A stretch of 9,125 nt of DNA. It comes from Actinomycetota bacterium (GTDB taxonomy: Bacteria; Actinomycetota; Acidimicrobiia; Acidimicrobiales; Ilumatobacteraceae). The position numbers were made by a program, and so were the translations under genes. The notes beneath the pieces were generated by a model. It worked only from the letters and a program-made list of their open reading frames with translations, did no database searches and was not told the DNA's origin. Shown piece after piece: positions 4,503-9,125 of this stretch. The stretch is taken from contig WLTJ01000045.1 of NCBI GenBank assembly GCA_009705435.1, forward strand, positions 1 to 9,125. Direction: 5' to 3'. The stretch's first letter is position 1. Every line of letters starts with the position of its first letter.

Positions 4503-6149
4503 TCACATCATTCCGCCCATGCCACCCATACCGCCAGGCATTCCGCCGCCCATGCCTCCGCCAGCGCCGCCCTTTTCAGGCTTGTCGACGACGAGACATT
4601 CAGTGGTCAGAACCAACGCTGCAATGGAACCAGCGTTCTGCAAGGCAGCACGCGTGACCTTTGCTGGGTCGATGATGCCGGCCTTGACAAGGTCAACATA
4701 TTCACCAGTCGCGGCATTGAGTCCGATGGAACCAGTCTCTGCTTCAACTCGCTGCACCACAAGGGCGCCTTCCATGCCGGCATTGTCGGCGATATTGCGA
4801 GCTGGAGCATCAAGGGCTTCCCACACGGTGCGAGCACCAGTGGCCTCATCGCCAGTCAACGAATCGACGACTGCTTTGACCGCAGCACGGGCACGCAATA
4901 ATGCGGTTCCGCCACCAGGCACAACGCCCTCTTCGATCGCTGCACGAGTCGCCGAAATGGCGTCTTCGATGCGGTGCTTCTTTTCCTTGAGCTCAACCTC
5001 GGTGGCTGCGCCAACCTTGATCAAGGCCACGCCGCCAGCCAACTTGGCCAAACGCTCTTGCAGTTTTTCACGATCCCAGTCGGAATCTGTGTTTTCGATT
5101 TCGGCTTTGATCTGATTGATGCGACCTTCAACGTCAGACTTTTCTCCAGCACCATCAACAATGGTGGTTTCGTCTTTAGTCACGATGACGCGCTTGGCTC
5201 GACCGAGAAGATCAAGAGTGATGTTCTCCAACTTCAAGCCGATTTCTTCGCTGATGACCTGGCCACCAGTGAGCACGGCCATGTCTTGCAACATTGCCTT
5301 ACGACGATCGCCAAAACCAGGAGCCTTGACTGCGACCGAGGTAAATGTGCCACGGATCTTGTTCACCACGAGAGTGGCCAAGGCTTCGCCCTCAATATCT
5401 TCAGCGATGATGACCAGCGATTTGCCCGTCTTCATCACTGCTTCGAGTGCTGGCAAAAGCGCCTGAACGGTGGAGATCTTCGAGCCGTACAACAGAATGT
5501 AAGCATCGTCGATGACGGCTTCTTGACGCTCAGCATCGGTCACGAAGTACGGCGACAAGTAACCCTTGTCGAACAACATGCCCTCAGTGAAGTCGAGTTC
5601 AATACCGAAAGTGTTGCTCTCTTCAACGGTGACAACGCCGTCTTTACCGACTTTGTCAATGGCATCAGCGATGACATTGCCGATAGCCGAGTCAGCAGCC
5701 GAGATGGTTGCAACGCTGGCGATCTGAGCCTTGTCTTCAACCTTCTGCGACAACTGCTTGATGCTTTCAACAGCAGCTGCAATCGCTTTTTCGATACCTT
5801 TTTTGAGACCCATCGGGTTTGCGCCAGCGGTGACGTTACGCAGACCGAAGTGCACCATCGCCTGTGCGAGCACAGTTGCGGTGGTGGTGCCGTCGCCGGC
5901 CACATCGTTGGTCTTCGTAGCAACTTCCTTCACCAACTGAGCACCCATATTTTCAAATGGGTCTTCCAGTTCGATCTCTTTAGCGATGGACACACCGTCG
6001 TTCGTGATGGTGGGTGCACCGAATTTCTTATCAAGCACAACGTTGCGACCTTTTGGTCCGAGAGTTACTCGAACGGCATCGGCCAACTTGTTGACGCCTG
6101 CTTCGAGGGCGCGACGCGCTTCCTCGTCAAATTTCAGCAGTTTCGACAT
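4503..6149 (-). CDS. groEL: Chaperonin GroEL (Hsp60)
   Basis: ATP-driven group I chaperonin, a double-ring folding chamber in the cytoplasm that works with GroES, encoded 11 bases upstream. All 548 residues are present: an equatorial N-terminus (MSKLLKFDEEARRALEAGVN), the conserved LGPKGRNVVLD, NDGVSIAKEI, and the nucleotide-binding AGDGTTTAT (84-92). The apical domain includes TVEESNTFG, EGMLFDKGYLSPYFVTD and VKAPGFGDRRKAML. The second equatorial part includes EEGVVPGGGTALLRA and AALQNAGSIAALVLTTECLV. The C-terminus is the usual flexible Gly-Gly-Met tail rather than the His-rich tail of some actinobacterial paralogues, suggesting the main housekeeping copy. The start ATG 6149 is preceded by a TGAGG that overlaps the groES stop, so translation is coupled. 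No missing residue or frameshift was seen. Heat-shock control comes from the CIRCE operator upstream of groES. Confidence 0.98.
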   Translation of the reverse strand: MSKLLKFDEEARRALEAGVNKLADAVRVTLGPKGRNVVLDKKFGAPTITNDGVSIAKEIELEDPFENMGAQLVKEVATKTNDVAGDGTTTATVLAQAMVHFGLRNVTAGANPMGLKKGIEKAIAAAVESIKQLSQKVEDKAQIASVATISAADSAIGNVIADAIDKVGKDGVVTVEESNTFGIELDFTEGMLFDKGYLSPYFVTDAERQEAVIDDAYILLYGSKISTVQALLPALEAVMKTGKSLVIIAEDIEGEALATLVVNKIRGTFTSVAVKAPGFGDRRKAMLQDMAVLTGGQVISEEIGLKLENITLDLLGRAKRVIVTKDETTIVDGAGEKSDVEGRINQIKAEIENTDSDWDREKLQERLAKLAGGVALIKVGAATEVELKEKKHRIEDAISATRAAIEEGVVPGGGTALLRARAAVKAVVDSLTGDEATGARTVWEALDAPARNIADNAGMEGALVVQRVEAETGSIGLNAATGEYVDLVKAGIIDPAKVTRAALQNAGSIAALVLTTECLVVDKPEKGGAGGGMGGGMPGGMGGMGGMM

Positions 6150-6160
6150 GTGTTACAACC

Positions 6161-6454
6161 TCACTTGCCGACGATGGCAAGAACGTCACGGCTGGTGAGG
6201 ATCAAAAGATCTGCACTCTCAACAGTGACTTCGGTGCCGCCGTACTTGGAGTACAACACGGTGTCGCCTACTTTGATGTCGAGTGGGTGGTGCTTTCCAG
6301 CATCGTCACTCCAGCGACCGGGTCCAACTGCGAGGACGACGCCTTGCTGTGGCTTTTCTTTGGCGGTATCGGGGATGATGAATCCGGAAGCAGTGCGCTC
6401 CTCGGCTTCATTGGGCCGTACCACGATGCGATCATCGAGGGGCTTCAGGTTCAT
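6161..6454 (-). CDS. groES: Co-chaperonin GroES (Hsp10)
   Basis: Seven-subunit lid that closes the GroEL chamber. With 97 residues it is of standard length. It begins MNLKPLDDRIVVRPNEAEER; the mobile loop that binds GroEL is about 17-33 with the hydrophobic contact GFIIPD at 24-29. A roof hairpin follows at about 46-58 (GRWSDDAGKHHPL), then the conserved VGDTVLYSKYGGTEV and the C-terminal strand DVLAIVGK. The start ATG 6454 has a good GGAGG site eight bases upstream. It is the first gene of the groES-groEL operon, with a CIRCE operator and a recognisable promoter in the gap before it. Confidence 0.98.
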   Translation of the reverse strand: MNLKPLDDRIVVRPNEAEERTASGFIIPDTAKEKPQQGVVLAVGPGRWSDDAGKHHPLDIKVGDTVLYSKYGGTEVTVESADLLILTSRDVLAIVGK

Positions 6455-6462
6455 GATTCAAG

Positions 6463-6467
6463 CCTCC
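6463..6467 (-). promoter_or_regulatory. Ribosome binding site of groES
   Basis: GGAGG on the minus strand, eight bases before ATG 6454, within CCACGGAGGC. It confirms the groES start. Confidence 0.75.
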
Positions 6468-6508
6468 GTGGCTAGATAGTTGGGTTGATAGTTGGTGGCA
6501 AGGGCGAG

Positions 6509-6535
6509 TTAGCACTCACACCTGCCGAGTGCCAA
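6509..6535 (-). promoter_or_regulatory. CIRCE operator (HrcA binding site) of groESL
   Basis: The plus strand reads TTAGCACTC (6509-6517), nine bases, then GAGTGCCAA (6527-6535). This matches the CIRCE consensus TTAGCACTC-N9-GAGTGCTAA with one mismatch. It lies upstream of groES and directly after the predicted -10 box, covering the expected transcription start. HrcA bound there would block initiation, and heat would relieve it. An hrcA gene should exist elsewhere in the genome; it is not in this window. Confidence 0.93.
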
Positions 6536-6563
6536 TGCTATGGGGATGCCTGCGCCTTAGCAA
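6535..6563 (-). promoter_or_regulatory. groESL promoter
   Basis: On the minus strand, -35 TTGCTA (6558-6563) and -10 TAGCAT (6535-6540) are separated by exactly 17 bases. Each hexamer matches the sigma-70-type consensus at four of six positions. Transcription should start near 6528, inside the upstream arm of CIRCE, leaving a leader of about 70 bases before ATG 6454. The hexamers are a by-eye match, but the placement relative to CIRCE is the classical one. Confidence 0.6.
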
Positions 6564-6607
6564 CCGCCCGCGCCCCCAACAGGGCCGAAAAGTTACTCTG
6601 CTCGCCC

Positions 6608-7210
6608 CTAGCCCAACCTGTGCCCCAAACCTGCACAAATTTCCTGCAGACGCTCAATCGGAAGGCCAATAATGGCATCTAAGGACCCGTCAAAACGGTC
6701 AACAAAGAGAGCTCCACCTCCCTGAATCGCATATGCCCCGGCCTTATCACTGGGCTCACCCGTTGCCACATAGTCGGCAATCTGGGTTTCAGTCAGAGTT
6801 CTAAACCACACTCGTGAGGTCACTACCTCGACATGGCCCTGCCACTCGACTCCGCGACATCCTGGCCCCGCCACCGCTACGGCAAGACCCGTATGAACCC
6901 TATGCTCGCGACCACTCAATGATCTCAGCATCGCCACTGCTTGATGATTGTCATCGGGTTTACCCAAAATTTCTTCGTCAATCTCAACTGTGGTGTCAGC
7001 GGCGATCACAATCGTGCCAACTCCCACTGCCCCGGCGGACCGCATCACAGCATCGAGTTTTGTTGCCGCTAATCGGCGTACATATTCCTGCGCTATTTCT
7101 CCATGCAGTACCGATTCATCAATATCAGGTGCCAACACCCGCGGTTCAATGCCAACCGCACGCAGCAACTCAAGACGACGCGGGGAACCAGATCCAAGGA
7201 TGATGCCCAC
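6608..7210 (-). CDS. maf: Maf family nucleoside triphosphate pyrophosphatase
   Basis: House-cleaning enzyme that converts dTTP, UTP or modified nucleotides to monophosphate and pyrophosphate; the family was first named for its effect on septum formation. All Maf motifs are present: LGSGSPRRLELL (5-16) at the N-terminus, AADTTV (70-75), GKP (83-85), LSGREHRVHTG (98-108), and GEPSDKAGAYAIQG (151-164), followed by GLPIERL. At 200 residues the length is normal. The start is GTG 7210, directly before the first strand; no ATG in frame gives a better fit, and the ribosome site is weak. It lies 16 bases after the dus stop, so it is probably in the tsaD-dus-maf transcript. The visible motifs do not tell me whether it is the dTTP/UTP or the m7GTP subfamily. 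No terminator was seen before the groES promoter. Confidence 0.94.
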   Translation of the reverse strand: MGIILGSGSPRRLELLRAVGIEPRVLAPDIDESVLHGEIAQEYVRRLAATKLDAVMRSAGAVGVGTIVIAADTTVEIDEEILGKPDDNHQAVAMLRSLSGREHRVHTGLAVAVAGPGCRGVEWQGHVEVVTSRVWFRTLTETQIADYVATGEPSDKAGAYAIQGGGALFVDRFDGSLDAIIGLPIERLQEICAGLGHRLG

Positions 7211-7226
7211 TAGAGAAAGAATCCGT

Positions 7227-8396
7227 TCATCCGCCGGAGACCGCCATCACATCGTTGTCATCGGGTACGACCATGTCGTTCAAACAACCTCGATATCCAT
7301 CAGGTAGAGACACCCGAATCGGACCACTTGTTTTGCCACGACGCAAATATTCGCCGCCCTCAACAACGGTTAAATGACTTCCGTGAATGGAGACCATCTC
7401 GTCGAGTAAATCGTCGATAGCAAGGATTGAGTCAGCCGTTGCGAGGCGATGACGAATCTCGCCACCGACAGGGAAACCAGTGAGATACCACGACACGTGT
7501 TTACGAAAATCGCGAACACCTCGAGTTGAACCAATATCGTCAGCCCCGAAATGTTCAGCCAGTGAACGCACATGACGCTTCATCACTTCGACAACAAAAC
7601 CAAGATTTCGTGGAGGCAGAACCTCACCACCTGCGAATGCGGCGACAAGGTCGGCGAACAACCATGGTCGACCGAGGCAACCACGACCAATGACAACGCC
7701 GTCGCATCCCGTGGCCTCAATCATCCGCAGTGCATCGCTGGCCGTCCAGATGTCTCCGTTACCCAAAACAGGAATTGATGTCACAGCCTGCTTCAATTCT
7801 GCGATCGCATCCCAACGCGCAGTACCGCTGTAATGCTGTTCGGCAGTTCGCGCGTGAAGGGCGATTGATGCAATGCCTTCTTCTTCAGCAATCAGTCCGG
7901 TGTGCAGATAAGTAATCAGGTCTTCATCAATACCGATGCGAAACTTTGCCGTCACGGGGATGCCATATGGCGCCGCGGCCTTGACCGCACCGCGCATAAT
8001 CGCGCGCAACAAATTTGGTTTGGCGGGTACTGCCGCCCCACCACCTTTGCGCGTCACTTTGGCTACTGGGCAACCAAAGTTCATATCAATATGATCCACG
8101 GCTCCAGCCTCACCGAGTTTTGTCACGGCCCGCGCCAACATCACTGGGTCGCTGCCATATAACTGCAAACTTCGCGGAGACTCGTCAGCAGCGAAAGTGA
8201 CCATCCGTTCCGTCTTGGCGCTGCCGTGTACCAATGCTGTGGCCATCACCATCTCATTGACATACATCAGGCCAGGGGCAAACTCGCGACACAAGGTCCT
8301 GAAAGGCGCATTCGTCACACCCGCCATGGGTGCCAAAACAATCGGCGATGAAAAAGCCAGATGACCAATTTTCAGGGGTTTCAAGGGAAGAGTCAT
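7227..8396 (-). CDS. dus: tRNA-dihydrouridine synthase (DusB/NifR3 type)
   Basis: FMN enzyme that reduces specific uridines in tRNA to dihydrouridine using NADPH. Counting from ATG 8396 it has 389 residues. A TIM-barrel begins with IVLAPMAGVTNAPFR (19-33), the FMN site. Then come QLYGSDP (78-84) and DHIDMNFGCPVAKVTRKGGG (101-120) with catalytic Cys109. TAKFRIG (149-155) has the FMN-binding lysine, LHARTAEQHYSG (180-191) a conserved histidine, and GNGDIW and VIGRGCLGRPWLF mark the phosphate site. The C-terminal helical tRNA-binding domain follows (RDFRKHVSWYLTGFP). An open frame continues up to 8519, but those extra 41 residues would lie inside tsaD and match nothing in the family. ATG 8396 is four bases after the tsaD stop with GAGGAAAG upstream, so I chose it. 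It is co-transcribed with tsaD and maf. Confidence 0.95.
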   Translation of the reverse strand: MTLPLKPLKIGHLAFSSPIVLAPMAGVTNAPFRTLCREFAPGLMYVNEMVMATALVHGSAKTERMVTFAADESPRSLQLYGSDPVMLARAVTKLGEAGAVDHIDMNFGCPVAKVTRKGGGAAVPAKPNLLRAIMRGAVKAAAPYGIPVTAKFRIGIDEDLITYLHTGLIAEEEGIASIALHARTAEQHYSGTARWDAIAELKQAVTSIPVLGNGDIWTASDALRMIEATGCDGVVIGRGCLGRPWLFADLVAAFAGGEVLPPRNLGFVVEVMKRHVRSLAEHFGADDIGSTRGVRDFRKHVSWYLTGFPVGGEIRHRLATADSILAIDDLLDEMVSIHGSHLTVVEGGEYLRRGKTSGPIRVSLPDGYRGCLNDMVVPDDNDVMAVSGG

Positions 8397-8400
8397 TGAT

Positions 8401-9125
8401 TCAATTCTTTCCTCGTGCCCAACTTGAATCAAGCAATGGCAAACGTAGATTTGGAAACGCTCCACTATCGAGAGTTGTTGAACCATCACTGCGCAAGCGA
8501 TACCACGCCGCACTGCCAATCATCGCCGCGTTATCAGTGCACATCGCCCGACTTGGTACCAACCCCCGCCGCCCGTCGCTCTCGCACATCTCCATGAAGC
8601 GTGTGCGCAACAAAGAGTTTGCCGCTACCCCTCCACCGAGAACCAAACCTTTTGCACCAATGAGATCCGCGGCCTTACGTGATTTACTGACCAAGACATC
8701 CACGACAGCCTCTTGAAAGCAAGCGGCCACATCGGCGGTGTTAGCCGCAGGGTTATTGCGCACATAGTTGATCACAGATGTTTTCAATCCGCTGAAACTG
8801 AAATCTAAGCCATCGTGCATCATCGCTCTCGGAAAACTCACCGCTTGCGGATCACCAGTGCGGGCAATGGCATCAATCGCTGGTCCACCTGGATATTCGA
8901 GCCCGAGAAAACGCGCCACTTTGTCAAAGGCTTCGCCAGCGGCATCATCAATTGTGCGACCCAACAACTTGTATTGACCATGACCACGCATCTCAATGAG
9001 CATCGTGTGACCACCCGATACGAGTAGCACTACTAACGGCATCTCTAAGGTTGGGTCTTCCAACAAACCCGCATAGAGGTGGGCCTCAAGGTGATTCACG
9101 CCGATGTAGGGAACCTCCCACGTGA
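8401..9125 (-). CDS. tsaD: tRNA N6-adenosine threonylcarbamoyltransferase TsaD (N-terminus outside window)
   Basis: Transfers threonylcarbamoyl from TC-AMP to A37 of ANN-decoding tRNAs (t6A), acting with TsaB and TsaE. The frame is open to the window edge. About 240 of the usual ~340 residues are visible, starting WEVPYIGVNHLEAHLYAG, so GTG 9099 is internal. Motifs are NHLEAH (metal-binding H-x3-H), LLVSGGHTML, TIDDAAGEAFDKVARFLG, YPGGPAID, DFSFSGLKTSVINY, LVLGGGVAANSLLR and CTDNAAMIG. The ASKHA-fold nucleotide and iron sites in this part all look intact. The C-terminus ends SSWARGKN, and its stop is four bases before the dus start, so the genes form one operon. TsaB/RimI genes would be expected just upstream, off the window. 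Confidence 0.97.
   Translation of the reverse strand, partial: TWEVPYIGVNHLEAHLYAGLLEDPTLEMPLVVLLVSGGHTMLIEMRGHGQYKLLGRTIDDAAGEAFDKVARFLGLEYPGGPAIDAIARTGDPQAVSFPRAMMHDGLDFSFSGLKTSVINYVRNNPAANTADVAACFQEAVVDVLVSKSRKAADLIGAKGLVLGGGVAANSLLRTRFMEMCESDGRRGLVPSRAMCTDNAAMIGSAAWYRLRSDGSTTLDSGAFPNLRLPLLDSSWARGKN

Noticed and set aside
4974..6479. A 501-codon open frame on the strand opposite groEL/groES
   Set aside because: It lies wholly antisense to unmistakable groEL and groES genes, spans their junction, has no family features, and arises from the codon bias of these highly expressed genes.
8397..8519. N-terminal extension of the Dus frame by 41 residues
   Set aside because: It lies inside the end of tsaD, matches nothing in Dus proteins, and ATG 8396 just after the tsaD stop gives the family-typical start.

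Overview
The window looks like a piece of an actinobacterial chromosome. The base composition is balanced, Shine-Dalgarno sites are G-rich, and some starts appear leaderless. A tsaD-to-groES/groEL neighbourhood, a CIRCE-controlled groESL operon and a Streptomyces-type secreted phospholipase A2 all point the same way. My best guess is an aquatic Acidimicrobiia-like lineage (Ilumatobacter relatives), but that finer placement is inference from memory of gene families. No mobile element, CRISPR array, tRNA or rRNA was seen, and no stretch longer than 300 bases lacks a gene.

Left part, plus strand (1-1999): the end of a riboflavin operon. A 5'-truncated RibBA (DHBP synthase / GTP cyclohydrolase II) overlaps ribH (lumazine synthase) by ATGA. 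After an 87-base gap comes a separately ribosome-bound gene for a secreted prokaryotic phospholipase A2.

Middle part, minus strand (4353 down to 2019): a compact five-gene block converging on the phospholipase gene. In order of transcription it holds a four-helix membrane protein of unknown function, a 140-residue unknown protein, a 59-residue unknown small protein that is easy to miss, a NudL-like CoA-pyrophosphatase-type Nudix hydrolase, and a RimJ/RimL-type GNAT acetyltransferase. Two of these genes (4353 and 3418) have a TANNNT hexamer exactly six bases before their ATG and no Shine-Dalgarno site, the geometry of actinobacterial leaderless promoters. A strong hairpin at 4431-4460 separates this block from groEL.

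Right part, minus strand (9125 down to 4503): tsaD (5' end outside the window), dus and maf are closely packed, followed by groES-groEL. The groESL operon has its own promoter (TTGCTA / 17 bases / TAGCAT) with a nearly perfect CIRCE operator placed over the predicted transcription start, so HrcA-type heat-shock control is expected. The tsaD product (t6A) and the Dus product (dihydrouridine) both modify tRNA, Maf is a house-cleaning nucleotide pyrophosphatase, and GroES/GroEL is the folding chaperonin. This half is housekeeping.

The window is mostly core genome. I did not find an exotic new defence or mobile system. The items most worth a second look are the phospholipase A2 with a cysteine-containing insertion, the unannotated 59-residue protein, the two unknown proteins in its operon, and the leaderless promoter candidates.
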